A DNA stretch of 64,000 bases from Pseudomonas gingeri (GTDB lineage: Bacteria > Pseudomonadota > Gammaproteobacteria > Pseudomonadales > Pseudomonadaceae): positions 278,669-342,668 of the forward strand of contig NZ_JACAOR010000008.1 of NCBI RefSeq assembly GCF_013386115.1. The letters are read 5' to 3'. Position 1 is the stretch's first letter, and the number at the start of each line of letters is the position of its first letter. The notes under the pieces were generated by a model that did no database searches, was not told where the DNA came from, and worked only from the letters and a program-made list of their open reading frames with translations. Of the stretch, positions 8,095-18,238 are shown in pieces. The translations under genes were made by a program, and so were the position numbers.

Positions 8095-9339
8095 TTACGC
8101 GGATGGCCTTGTCGTTGGGAGCGTGCTGGTGTGCCAGACCAGGACCTTGCTGACGCGGTTGTCCTCGGTTTCGAGGATCTCCAGGCGATAACGGCCGATC
8201 TTCAGGCACACCGCGCTGTCCGGAATGGTTTCCAGGGCTTCGGTGACCAGGCCGTTGAGGGTCTTCGGACCATCGCTGGGCAGGTGCCAGCCCAGGCTCT
8301 TGTTCAGTTCGCGGATCGAGGCGGCGCCATCGATCACCAGGCGGCCATCGGCCTGCGGATGGATATGCGGGTTGTTGAGGCTGTGCTCGCTCTCGAATTC
8401 ACCGACGATTTCTTCAAGAATGTCTTCCAGGGTGACGATGCCCAGCACTTCTCCGTATTCGTCCACCACCATGCCCTGGCGGCGTTGCTGCTTGTGGAAA
8501 TTCAGCAGTTGCAGTTGCAGCGGCGTGCTTTCCGGCACGAAGTACGGCTCGCGACAGGCTTCGAGCAGGGAGGCCTTGGTCAGGCTGGCATCGAACAGCA
8601 GGTGAAGGATCTGGCGGGTATTGAGCACCGCCTCGACCTGGTTGATGTCGCTGTGGAACACCGGCAGGCGGGTGCGTCGGTTCTTCAGCAACTGCGCGAT
8701 GATGTCCTCGATGGAGTCGTCGAGATTGATCCCGTCCACTTCGCTGCGGGGCACCAGGATGTCGTTGACCGTGATGTTGTGCAGCGCCTGGATGCTGGAC
8801 AGCGACGGGTGGCGTGCCGGATGTTCCGGTTCGTCTTCCGGATCGAGCGGGGGCTGGTCTTCATCGCTCTGCTTGACCGTGCCGGCCTTGCTGATGAAGG
8901 GCCGCAGCAACAGGCGGGCGGCACCGTCGAGCAGCCAGGCCGCGGGGTAGAGGATCTTCAGCGGGACGCCGAGCAGGGCGTTGCCGATCGCCAGGATGGC
9001 TTCGGGATAGCGGGCGGCGAGCAGGCGTGGCAGGTAGTCGGCGAATACCAGCAGGGCGATGGTGCTGCCCAGGCAGGCCAGCCAGGGCCCGTGTTCACCC
9101 CAGAGCAGCAGCGAGAGCAGGGTGGCGATGATCACCGCGACGATGCGGCACAGGGTGTTGCAGAAGATCAGGCTGTCCCGCGGGAAGCTCAGGCGTGCGG
9201 CGGGTTTGTCACCCGAGCGCGAGGCGGGGCGTTGTGCCGTGAGCAACTGCTGGGCGACTTCGATGGCGGTGAACAGCGCCGACCAGAGGATCAGCAGGGC
9301 CAATACAGCGAGCATCGGCCCGGCGGGCAGGTTGTCCAT
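8095..9339 (-). CDS. yfjD: CNNM/CorC-family transporter (DUF21 membrane domain, CBS pair, CorC_HlyC domain)
   Basis: A 414-residue protein. The N-terminal DUF21 membrane domain (about residues 1-145) is followed by a CBS-domain pair (about 190-310, with ITVNDILVPRSEVDGINLD and the later GMVVDEYGEVLGIVTLEDIL) and a C-terminal CorC_HlyC domain. CNNM proteins are linked to magnesium or cobalt transport across the inner membrane. The arrangement with a CcsA-like gene and ffh matches E. coli ffh-ypjD-yfjD (corB), supporting orthology. It starts 12 bp after the stop of the ypjD-like gene and is presumably cotranscribed. Confidence 0.9.
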   Translation of the reverse strand: MDNLPAGPMLAVLALLILWSALFTAIEVAQQLLTAQRPASRSGDKPAARLSFPRDSLIFCNTLCRIVAVIIATLLSLLLWGEHGPWLACLGSTIALLVFADYLPRLLAARYPEAILAIGNALLGVPLKILYPAAWLLDGAARLLLRPFISKAGTVKQSDEDQPPLDPEDEPEHPARHPSLSSIQALHNITVNDILVPRSEVDGINLDDSIEDIIAQLLKNRRTRLPVFHSDINQVEAVLNTRQILHLLFDASLTKASLLEACREPYFVPESTPLQLQLLNFHKQQRRQGMVVDEYGEVLGIVTLEDILEEIVGEFESEHSLNNPHIHPQADGRLVIDGAASIRELNKSLGWHLPSDGPKTLNGLVTEALETIPDSAVCLKIGRYRLEILETEDNRVSKVLVWHTSTLPTTRPSA

Positions 9340-9351
9340 GATCTCGGCCCG

Positions 9352-10164
9352 TCAGATGTGCAGGATGTATTCGCGGACCAGCTTGCTGCCGAAATAGGCC
9401 AGCATCAGCAGGCAGAAGCCGGCCAGGGTCCAGCGGATCGCCTTGTGCCCGCGCCAGCCGAGACGGTTGCGGCCCCACAGCAGCACACTGAACACGATCC
9501 AGGCCAGGCAGGCCAGCAGGGTCTTGTGCACCAGGTGCTGGGCGAACAGGTTCTCGACGAACAGCCAGCCGGAGATCAGGGACAGCGACAGCAGTGTCCA
9601 GCCGGCCCAGAGGAAACCGAACAGCAGGCTTTCCATGGTCTGCAACGGCGGGAAGTTCTTGATCAGGCCTGAAGGGTGCTTGTGCTTGAGCTGGTGGTCC
9701 TGCAACAGCAGCAGCAGGGCCTGGAACACCGCGATGGTAAACATGCCATAGGCGAGGATCGACAGCAGGATATGCGCGAGGATGCCCGGTTCCTCATCGA
9801 TGATCTGCACCGTGCCCGACGGCGCGAACTGCGCCAGCAGCACCGTCAGCAGGCCCAGCGGGAACAGCAGGATCAGCAGGTTCTCCACGGGGATCCGCGA
9901 ACAGGCGACCAGGGTCAGGGCGATCACGGCGACGGCGATCAGGCTGGCGGCGTTGAAGAAGTCCAGGCCCAGTCCGACCGGGGTCGCCAGGTGGGTGCAC
10001 AGGGCGATCGCGTGGGCCAGCACGGCGAAGATGCCGAGCCCGACCAGCAGGCGTTTGTCGGCCTTGGCACACTGGCGCAGGCGAGTGCCTTGATAGAGAG
10101 TCGCAGCGGCATACAAGCAGGCGGCGGCGAGGCTGGTCAGCAAACTGGGTGACAAAGGAAGCAT
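9352..10164 (-). CDS. ypjD: CcsA/YpjD-like inner-membrane protein
   Basis: A 270-residue protein with about eight hydrophobic segments, of the cytochrome c assembly (CcsA/HemX) family. I place the start at 10164 (MLPLSPSLLTSLAAACLYAA) because an AGGA site precedes it and the hydrophobic segment begins there; a start 57 bp upstream would add a non-hydrophobic extension. Despite the domain name, E. coli YpjD is not part of the cytochrome c system and has been linked to its CNNM partner. The same pairing is seen here, divergent from ffh. Confidence 0.88.
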   Translation of the reverse strand: MLPLSPSLLTSLAAACLYAAATLYQGTRLRQCAKADKRLLVGLGIFAVLAHAIALCTHLATPVGLGLDFFNAASLIAVAVIALTLVACSRIPVENLLILLFPLGLLTVLLAQFAPSGTVQIIDEEPGILAHILLSILAYGMFTIAVFQALLLLLQDHQLKHKHPSGLIKNFPPLQTMESLLFGFLWAGWTLLSLSLISGWLFVENLFAQHLVHKTLLACLAWIVFSVLLWGRNRLGWRGHKAIRWTLAGFCLLMLAYFGSKLVREYILHI

Positions 10165-10364
10165 AAGTCCTGGGAAGCGAGCCCGAAAGGCGCTGAGTTT
10201 GGCATACAACCGCCAGTCCACGAAAGACCGTGGCGCTAGTGCCGCGCACGCAGTCTCGCTATAATCCGCGACCTGCCCACGCCGCAGGCTCGCCAGGCAC
10301 GCTTTTGACTACGCTGGCGGCCTATTACCTCGGTTCTATTATTAGGGGCCTCAAAGGATCGCGC

Positions 10365-11741
<1,377 letters not shown>

Positions 11742-11772
11742 AGAATCTGCGCCGGCTGTCATGTCGGCGTTG

Positions 11773-11817
11773 CCCCGCACGGACGCGGGGATCTCCAGCA
11801 AACCCGCGCTACGCGGG
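11773..11817. repeat. Two adjacent GC-rich hairpins between ffh and rpsP
   Basis: CCCCGC/GCGGGG (11773-11790) and CCCGCG/CGCGGG (11803-11817). No T-run follows either, so they are not clear intrinsic terminators. They may end the ffh transcript with Rho or protect its 3' end. Confidence 0.5.
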
Positions 11818-11892
11818 AGCTGACCTGCCGTTTTTCACGACGGCTCTATGGCAAATCTTGATTGCATGGCGCCAGGCGCCGGAAAAAGTCAT

Positions 11893-11920
11893 TTGCAAAA
11901 GTCCGGATATTCCTTAGAAT
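11893..11920 (+). promoter_or_regulatory. Putative sigma-70 promoter of the rpsP operon
   Basis: TTGCAA (11893-11898), a 16-bp spacer and TAGAAT (11915-11920), about 70 bp upstream of the rpsP start. The stretch is more AT-rich than its surroundings. Assignment is by consensus and position. Confidence 0.6.
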
Positions 11921-11992
11921 ATGCGGCCTTTCGGGCACCCATGCCCGCTGTGCATTTAGATTTGCAGCACCGACTACAGGAACGATGTTCAC

Positions 11993-12244
11993 ATGCTAAC
12001 AATCCGTCTTGCCCTTGGCGGCTCCAAAAAGCGCCCGTTTTACCACCTGACCGTAACCGACAGCCGCAACGCTCGTGACGGTTCGCACAAAGAACAAGTG
12101 GGTTTCTTCAACCCGGTTGCTCGTGGTCAGGAAGTTCGTCTGTCCGTGAACCAAGAGCGCGTAGCCTACTGGCTGAGCGTTGGTGCACAACCTTCTGAGC
12201 GCGTTGCTCAGTTGCTGAAGGAAAACGCTAAGGTTGCGGCCTGA
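11993..12244 (+). CDS. rpsP: 30S ribosomal protein S16
   Basis: An 83-residue S16 protein starting MLTIRLALGGSKKRPFYHLT, the standard length and N-terminus. It is the first gene of rpsP-rimM-trmD-rplS, an operon order conserved across gammaproteobacteria. rimM starts 5 bp after its stop. Codons are those of a highly expressed gene. Confidence 0.98.
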   Translation: MLTIRLALGGSKKRPFYHLTVTDSRNARDGSHKEQVGFFNPVARGQEVRLSVNQERVAYWLSVGAQPSERVAQLLKENAKVAA

Positions 12245-12249
12245 GCAAT

Positions 12250-12786
12250 ATGAACGCGACGCCGGCTTCTACCGATGATTTGATCGTTATCGGCAAGATC
12301 TACTCTGTTCATGGCGTTCGCGGCGAAGTGAAGGTTTATTCCTTTACTGATCCAATTAAAAACCTGTTGGACTACAAAACCTGGACGCTCAAGCGCGAAG
12401 GTAGCGTGAAACAGGTAGAGCTGGTCAGCGGGCGTGGGAACGACAAGTTCCTGGTCGCAAAGCTCAAGGGTCTCGATGATCGTGAAGAAGCGCGTCTTCT
12501 GGCCGGTTATGAGATCTGCGTGCCGCGCAACCTGTTTCCTGAACTGACCGACGGCGAGTACTACTGGTACCAGCTGGAAGGTCTCAAGGTCATCGACACC
12601 CTCGGGCAACTGTTCGGGAAGATCGATCACCTGCTGGAGACTGGCTCGAACGATGTCATGGTGGTCAAGCCTTGTCCGGGCAGCCTGGATGATCGCGAAC
12701 GCCTGTTGCCCTATACGGAGCAATGCGTGTTGGCTGTCGACCTTGCCGCTGGCGAGATGAAGGTGGATTGGGACGCGGACTTCTAA
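12250..12786 (+). CDS. rimM: Ribosome maturation factor RimM
   Basis: A 178-residue 16S rRNA processing factor that assists assembly of the 30S head. The N-terminal RimM domain shows GKIYSVHGVRGEVKVYSFT; the C-terminal PRC barrel contains YYWYQLEGLKVID and ends AGEMKVDWDADF. It lies 3 bp upstream of trmD. Confidence 0.98.
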   Translation: MNATPASTDDLIVIGKIYSVHGVRGEVKVYSFTDPIKNLLDYKTWTLKREGSVKQVELVSGRGNDKFLVAKLKGLDDREEARLLAGYEICVPRNLFPELTDGEYYWYQLEGLKVIDTLGQLFGKIDHLLETGSNDVMVVKPCPGSLDDRERLLPYTEQCVLAVDLAAGEMKVDWDADF

Positions 12787-12789
12787 GCG

Positions 12790-13542
12790 ATGGCTAGCCT
12801 GCGCGTAGAAGTGATCAGTTTGTTTCCCGAAATGTTTTCCGCCATCAGCGACTACGGCATCACCAGTCGTGCGGTGAAACAGGGGCTCTTGCAGCTGACC
12901 TGTTGGAATCCGCGGGACTACACGACCGATCGACATCACACTGTGGATGATCGCCCATTTGGCGGTGGTCCGGGCATGGTGATGAAGATCAAGCCCCTTG
13001 AGGACGCCCTGGTTCAGGCCAAGGCAGCAGCAGGGGAGGCGGCGAAGGTGATCTACCTGTCGCCCCAGGGCCGGCAGCTGAATCAGTTGGCGGTACGCGA
13101 CCTGGCGAACGAGGAAGCCTTGATCCTCATTGCAGGTCGTTACGAAGGCATTGACGAGCGCTTTATAGACGCTCATGTCGATGAAGAGTGGTCGATTGGG
13201 GACTATGTTCTTTCCGGTGGCGAGCTGCCGGCGATGGTCCTGATAGATGCGGTTACACGACTGCTGCCCGGAGCTTTAGGGCATGCGGACTCCGCGGAGG
13301 AAGATTCCTTCACGGATGGTTTGCTGGATTGCCCGCACTACACCCGTCCGGAGGTGTATGCGGATCAGCGTGTTCCCGACGTGTTGCTCAGTGGCAACCA
13401 CGCACATATCCGGCGTTGGCGTCTGAAGCAGTCCCTTGGCAGGACCTCGGAACGACGCGCCGATCTTCTGGAAAGCCGCTCGCTTTCTGGAGAAGAGAAG
13501 AAGCTGCTCGAGGAATACATCCGCGAGCGGGACGATAGTTAA
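12790..13542 (+). CDS. trmD: tRNA (guanine-N1)-methyltransferase
   Basis: A 250-residue SPOUT methyltransferase that makes m1G37 in tRNAs, preventing +1 frameshifts. Visible: VEVISLFPEMF at the N-terminus, DDRPFGGGPGMVMK, IYLSPQGRQLNQ, LIAGRYEGIDERFID and SIGDYVLSGGELPAM, which form the knot that binds S-adenosylmethionine. It is full length and in the conserved operon. Confidence 0.98.
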   Translation: MASLRVEVISLFPEMFSAISDYGITSRAVKQGLLQLTCWNPRDYTTDRHHTVDDRPFGGGPGMVMKIKPLEDALVQAKAAAGEAAKVIYLSPQGRQLNQLAVRDLANEEALILIAGRYEGIDERFIDAHVDEEWSIGDYVLSGGELPAMVLIDAVTRLLPGALGHADSAEEDSFTDGLLDCPHYTRPEVYADQRVPDVLLSGNHAHIRRWRLKQSLGRTSERRADLLESRSLSGEEKKLLEEYIRERDDS

Positions 13543-13587
13543 CAACGTATCGATGGTAGATCAGACGATTTACCTTAGGAGCACAGC

Positions 13588-13938
13588 ATGACTAACAAAA
13601 TCATCCTTGCACTCGAAGCAGAGCAGATGACCAAAGAGATCCCTACCTTTGCCCCGGGCGACACCATTGTCGTTCAGGTGAAAGTGAAGGAAGGCGACCG
13701 TTCGCGTCTGCAGGCGTTCGAAGGCGTGGTAATTGCCAAGCGTAACCGTGGTGTGAACAGCGCGTTCACCGTACGTAAAATCTCCAACGGTGTTGGCGTA
13801 GAGCGTACTTTCCAGACCTACAGCCCGCAAATCGACAGCATGGCTGTCAAGCGTCGCGGTGACGTACGTAAAGCCAAGCTGTACTACCTGCGCGACCTGT
13901 CGGGTAAAGCAGCTCGCATCAAGGAAAAACTGGCCTGA
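13588..13938 (+). CDS. rplS: 50S ribosomal protein L19
   Basis: A 116-residue protein at the 30S-50S interface. [20 protein letters not shown] and [20 protein letters not shown] match the L19 family, and the length is standard. The ribosome site AGGAG precedes the ATG. It is the last gene of the operon and is followed by an intrinsic terminator. Confidence 0.98.
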
Positions 13939-13956
13939 GTCCAGCTTCCGATGCAG

Positions 13957-13984
13957 AAAAAAGCAGCCTACGGGCTGCTTTTTT
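13957..13984 (+). terminator. Rho-independent terminator of the rpsP-rplS operon
   Basis: Stem AGCAGCC (13962-13968) pairs with GGCTGCT (13973-13979), flanked by A-run and a T-run of six. It lies 19 bp past the rplS stop. Confidence 0.93.
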
Positions 13985-14045
13985 GCATTCCGGGTTTTGA
14001 AAAATCCGTTTGCCGCTGTCACAGTGGGATTGCAATGAACACCTT

Positions 14046-14126
14046 GCAGGAGCCGGCTTGCCAGCGAGTGGCCCTTGAGTCTTGTCGCGCCTGCGGGGAC
14101 GCCATCGCCGGCAAGCCAGCTCCACA
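14046..14126. repeat. REP pair (BIME)
   Basis: GCAGGAGCCGGCTTGCCAGC from 14046 and the inverted GCCGGCAAGCCAGCTCCACA ending about 14126, between the rplS terminator and xerD. Confidence 0.88.
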
Positions 14127-14165
14127 GTGCTCATCTGCTTATCGCCTTTTGCTTGTCGAGCCCTT

Positions 14166-15062
14166 ATGCCAGCCATCGATCATCCCCTTATCGACCAGTT
14201 CCTCGACGCCCTGTGGCTGGAGAAAGGTCTCTCGGACAATACCCGTGATGCCTATCGCAGCGACCTTGCGCTGTTCAACGGCTGGTTGCAGGACAAGGGC
14301 CTGGAATTGCTCAATGCCGGTCGCGAGCTGATTCTCGACCACCTGGCCTGGCGTCTGGAGCAGGCCTACAAACCGCGCTCCACTGCGCGTTTTCTTTCCG
14401 GTGTCCGGGGCTTCTACCGTTACCTGTTGCGCGAAAAGCTGATCGCCGTCGATCCGACCCTGCAGGTGGAGATGCCGCAGTTGGGTCGTCCGTTGCCCAA
14501 ATCCCTGTCGGAAGCTGACGTCGAAGCCCTGCTGAAAGCGCCGGACCTGAGCGAGGCCATCGGTCAGCGCGACCGGGCCATGCTGGAAGTGCTCTACGCC
14601 TGCGGGCTGCGGGTGACGGAACTGATCAGCCTGACCCTGGAACAGGTCAACCTGCGCCAGGGCGTGCTGCGGGTCATGGGCAAGGGCAGCAAGGAGCGCC
14701 TGGTGCCGATGGGCGAGGAGGCGATTGTCTGGGTCGAACGCTACATGCGCGATGCCCGTGGCGAACTGCTGGGCGGGCGGCCGAGCGACGTGCTGTTTCC
14801 CAGCCTGCGCGGCGAGCAGATGACCCGCCAGACCTTCTGGCACCGGATCAAGCACCAGGCCAAGGTCGCCGGTATCGGCAAGTCGCTGTCCCCGCATACC
14901 CTGCGGCATGCCTTCGCGACCCATCTGCTCAACCACGGCGCCGACCTGCGGGTGGTGCAGATGCTGCTGGGGCACAGCGACCTGTCGACCACCCAGATCT
15001 ACACCCATGTCGCCCGTGCCCGCCTGCAGGACATGCACGCCAGGCATCACCCGCGCGGCTGA
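14166..15062 (+). CDS. xerD: Site-specific tyrosine recombinase XerD
   Basis: XerD acts with XerC at dif to resolve chromosome dimers at division. The 298-residue protein starts MPAIDHPLIDQFLDALWLEK at 14166; a longer in-frame extension runs back into the REP element and is rejected. The SAM-like N-terminal domain is followed by the catalytic domain with YACGLRVTELISL (Arg), GKGSKERLVP (Lys), SPHTLRHAFATHLL (His-Arg), LGHSDLSTTQIYTHV (His and the Tyr nucleophile). Next to dsbC, hom and thrC, this is the core-genome copy, not a mobile integrase. Confidence 0.97.
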   Translation: MPAIDHPLIDQFLDALWLEKGLSDNTRDAYRSDLALFNGWLQDKGLELLNAGRELILDHLAWRLEQAYKPRSTARFLSGVRGFYRYLLREKLIAVDPTLQVEMPQLGRPLPKSLSEADVEALLKAPDLSEAIGQRDRAMLEVLYACGLRVTELISLTLEQVNLRQGVLRVMGKGSKERLVPMGEEAIVWVERYMRDARGELLGGRPSDVLFPSLRGEQMTRQTFWHRIKHQAKVAGIGKSLSPHTLRHAFATHLLNHGADLRVVQMLLGHSDLSTTQIYTHVARARLQDMHARHHPRG

Positions 15063-15347
15063 AGCTGCTGCGCAAAGCACGGATGCTGCCGAGCGCCAGG
15101 CACAGAGTGGTGCGCGGTCGATTTCTTCGCTGTTCCTCCAGGTTCCGCGGCTCCGGACGCACGAATTCGAGCCCGGATAAACTGGGCTACGCTGAATTCG
15201 ATGGCCGTAGTCGCATCCTCCTGTAGTCGCGTAGCCGTTTAGCCGGGCAGCAACCCAGTGGTTGACCAAGGATTGCTATTCAGGCGACCGACGCCACCTC
15301 CCCTCAGTTTTTGTGGCCGACTTTTTCCAAGGTATCTGGAGAAAAGT

Positions 15348-17198
15348 ATGTCTATCAAAAAAGGAAGTAACAAAAGAAACAAACCCCTGTCCAGGAAAGT
15401 AAAAGCCAATGCTATCAACGGGCGCGGTGTGAGCCGGCGGCGCTTTATCCAGAGTGGCTTGACCGTCGCGGCGGCCCTGTCTCTCAGTGGTATTCCCTAT
15501 ATGGCCAAGGCGGTCACGGGAAAAACGGTCGCGATTCTGGGTGGCGGCGTGGCCGGATTGACGGCGGCCCATGAATTGATTGAACGGGGCTACCAGGTGA
15601 CGGTGTATGAGCGTCGCGCATTGGGTGGCAAAGCCCGCAGTATTCCGGTTCCCGCTACCGGAACGAATGGCCGCCTGGATTTACCCGGTGAGCACGGCTT
15701 TCGCTTTTATCCCAATTTCTACCACAACCTTCCCGATACGCTGAGGCGCATTCCCTACAGCGGCAATGCCCATGGCGCCTGGAACAATCTCGTTGCTCTA
15801 CAGGCGTTCCTGATTGCGCTCACGGGACGCCCTGACTTTTACGTGGATACCACCACGGTTCTGTTGTTTCCGGGCACGCCCGCCGGCATTCCCCTGGCCC
15901 TGACGTCCCTGGTCAATCTGCTTTCGGCGGGTCTGCAGATTCCCCCTCTCGAATTGGCTTTTTTTGTCCAGAAACTGCACGTATTCATCACCAGTGGCGA
16001 TTTGCGGCGCCTGGGACAATGGGAAAAAATGAGCTGGTGGGAGTACACCCAGGCGGCCAGCAAGTCCGCCGCCTATCAGCAATTGCTGGGCCGGATCATC
16101 ATCGGCTTCGTGGCGGCGCGCCCCGAAATTGCCAGTGCGCGCACCATAGGGCAGGCGGTGGAAGGTTTTTTCTACAGCTATGCCAAGCGCGATGTCGATA
16201 ATCCGTTTGCCGGTATCCTGCGGGTGATGAATCATCCCACCAACGAGGCCTGGATCACCCCCTGGGTGCAATACCTGACGGCGTCAGGCGTCACTTTCAG
16301 TGTGGGAACGCAAGTCACCGCGCTCAACTTCAGCAATGGCCGCATCACCAGCGCACAAGCGACCGATGCCAATAATGCCGGGATGACCATCAATGCCGAC
16401 TATTTCGTGCTTGCCGTACCCGCGGAGCGTGCGGTGCCCTTGATGACTCCGGCCATGTTGGCTGCCGACCCTCAGCTGGGCCGTATCGCCAATCTGCAAA
16501 CACGCTGGATGAATGGCATACAGTTTTTCCTGACCGCGGTCACCGACATTCCTCTGATGGAATGTATCGACTCGCCCTGGGCCATTGGTGGAGGGACGCA
16601 AGCGCAACTATGGCCCGCTGGTTTTTCTACGACCTATGGCGATGGCAATGTGAAGGATGTGTTGTCGATCATCATTGCCGAGTGGACGGTACCCGGTATC
16701 GTTTATAACAAACCGGCCAATCAGTGCACGCCGCAGGAAATCGTCAATGAGGTGTTGGCGCAGATCAGGACGGGGCTGGACAATGGCGCCAGCCTCCTTC
16801 CGGACAGCCTGATTCATTCCTGGTTTCTCGACCCTGGCCTGTCTAATGTCGGGACGGGCAATGTTCACAATGACGATCCTCTGTTGGTCAATACACCCGA
16901 CTCGTGGAGTAATCGACCGGACACGAGTACCCAGATCGGCAATCTCTTTTTGGCCGGTGATTACATACGGGCCACGGGATTTGACCTGGCATGCATGGAA
17001 ACCGCCAATGAAAGTGGGCGACGAGCCGCCAACGCCGTGCTTGCCGCCAGCAACAGCTCGGCAGCGCCGGCCACGATCGTGACGCGCTATAAGGAGCCGC
17101 TGCTGGCATTGGATCAGTCGCTGGACGACACGCTGTACCGCCTGGGCCTGCCCAATCAATATGACTTGATCTCGCCTTATCGACCGGGTTCATCGTAG
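15348..17198 (+). CDS. Tat-exported FAD-dependent oxidoreductase (amine oxidase/phytoene desaturase-like)
   Basis: A 616-residue flavoprotein. I place the start at 15348, after GGAG. A twin-arginine motif S29-R-R-R-F-I34 is followed by a hydrophobic stretch and small residues, so export of a folded, FAD-loaded enzyme is likely. The Rossmann motif is ILGGGVAGLTAAHELIERGY (about 63-82), followed by YERRALGGKARS, and the C-terminal FAD motif reads LFLAGDYIRATGFDLACMET. This fits the NAD(P)-binding, amine oxidase/desaturase-like superfamily; the substrate is unknown. The basic Asn/Lys-rich N-terminus and somewhat lower GC than xerD and dsbC suggest later insertion between those core genes. A 285-bp non-coding stretch precedes it, in which I recognise no site. 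Confidence 0.8.
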   Translation: MSIKKGSNKRNKPLSRKVKANAINGRGVSRRRFIQSGLTVAAALSLSGIPYMAKAVTGKTVAILGGGVAGLTAAHELIERGYQVTVYERRALGGKARSIPVPATGTNGRLDLPGEHGFRFYPNFYHNLPDTLRRIPYSGNAHGAWNNLVALQAFLIALTGRPDFYVDTTTVLLFPGTPAGIPLALTSLVNLLSAGLQIPPLELAFFVQKLHVFITSGDLRRLGQWEKMSWWEYTQAASKSAAYQQLLGRIIIGFVAARPEIASARTIGQAVEGFFYSYAKRDVDNPFAGILRVMNHPTNEAWITPWVQYLTASGVTFSVGTQVTALNFSNGRITSAQATDANNAGMTINADYFVLAVPAERAVPLMTPAMLAADPQLGRIANLQTRWMNGIQFFLTAVTDIPLMECIDSPWAIGGGTQAQLWPAGFSTTYGDGNVKDVLSIIIAEWTVPGIVYNKPANQCTPQEIVNEVLAQIRTGLDNGASLLPDSLIHSWFLDPGLSNVGTGNVHNDDPLLVNTPDSWSNRPDTSTQIGNLFLAGDYIRATGFDLACMETANESGRRAANAVLAASNSSAAPATIVTRYKEPLLALDQSLDDTLYRLGLPNQYDLISPYRPGSS

Positions 17199-17368
17199 GA
17201 TTCGGGGGGCTGGGTGATTATCCGACTCCATGGCGCCTCGCATCGCCGGGAGTCGGTCATGCCGACCTTATGTGGTAGGCTTTACCCGTTTGCACGATGG
17301 GCGGTCGGAACCCGGATCTGCTGATCGGTGTTTACCGTCCCATGAGTTGCCCGCCTTCAGGAGTTCCC

Positions 17369-18100
17369 ATGCGTTTGACCCAGATTTTCGCCGCTGCTGC
17401 CCTCGTCCTGGCCAGCTCCCTGGTCCTGGCCGATGACACCGCCGAACAGGCGATTCGCAAGAGCCTCGACAGCCTCCAGCTGGAAACCCCGGTGGAGAGC
17501 ATTACCGCCAGCCCCCTGGCCGGCCTGTACGAAGTCAAGCTCAAGGGCAGTCGCGTACTGTATGCCAGCGCCGACGGCCAGTTCGTCATGCAGGGCTACC
17601 TGTTCCAGCTCAAGGACGGCAAGCCGGTCAACCTGACCGAAAAGACCGAGCGCCTGGGCATCTCCAAGCTGATCAACGGTATCCCGGTGGCTGAGACCGT
17701 GGTCTATCCGGCCATCGGCGAAACCAAGTCGCATATCACCGTCTTCACCGACACCACCTGCCCGTATTGCCACAAGCTGCACGCCGAAGTGCCGGCGCTG
17801 AACAAGATGGGCATCGAAGTGCGTTATGTCGCCTTCCCGCGCCAGGGCCTGGGTTCGCCGGGTGACGAGCAGTTGCAGGCGGTGTGGTGCTCGACCGACA
17901 AGAAAACCGCCATGGACCAGATGGTCGATGGCAAGGAAATCAAGGCCGCCAAGTGCGCCAACCCGGTCTCGAAACAGTTCGCCCTCGGCCAGTCGATCGG
18001 GGTCAACGGTACACCGGCCATCGTCCTGGCTGACGGCCAGGTGATTCCGGGCTACCAGCCGGCGGCACAAGTTGCCAAACTGGCCCTGGCCGCCAAGTAA
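17369..18100 (+). CDS. dsbC: Thiol:disulfide interchange protein DsbC
   Basis: DsbC is a periplasmic disulfide isomerase, kept reduced by DsbD. The 243-residue precursor starts MRLTQIFAAAALVLASSLVL with cleavage near residue 21. An N-terminal dimerisation domain is followed by a thioredoxin fold with the active site DTTCPYCHKLH and a second cysteine pair later (VWCSTDKK, AAKCANP). A cis-Pro segment, NGTPAIVLADG, is present. AGGAG precedes the ATG. Confidence 0.97.
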   Translation: MRLTQIFAAAALVLASSLVLADDTAEQAIRKSLDSLQLETPVESITASPLAGLYEVKLKGSRVLYASADGQFVMQGYLFQLKDGKPVNLTEKTERLGISKLINGIPVAETVVYPAIGETKSHITVFTDTTCPYCHKLHAEVPALNKMGIEVRYVAFPRQGLGSPGDEQLQAVWCSTDKKTAMDQMVDGKEIKAAKCANPVSKQFALGQSIGVNGTPAIVLADGQVIPGYQPAAQVAKLALAAK

Positions 18101-18169
18101 TCCAGCCTCGTCGCGGTCGCCTTTGACGAGCAAGACCCCGGGCATCTGGCCCGGCGGTCCTAAACAGCA

Positions 18170-18197
18170 AGCCGCTGGTGGTCCAGCGGCTGTTTTC
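18170..18197 (+). terminator. Probable intrinsic terminator after dsbC
   Basis: AGCCGCTGG (18170-18178) pairs with CCAGCGGCT (18183-18191), followed by GTTTTCC. It lies about 70 bp past the dsbC stop and before hom. The T-run is short. Confidence 0.65.
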
Positions 18198-18238
18198 CAC
18201 GGCCGACCTCGCGTCGGCCGTTTCATGGGGAGTTAAGA

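Noticed and set aside
11742..11992. An extra small protein frame from 11848 upstream of rpsP
   Set aside because: It overlaps the rpsP promoter and start, has no ribosome site, and its composition is not coding-like.
14166..17198. xerD plus the low-GC flavoprotein as an integrase-borne mobile island
   Set aside because: xerD has its normal core-gene context, and no att repeats or dif-like site were found around the flavoprotein gene.
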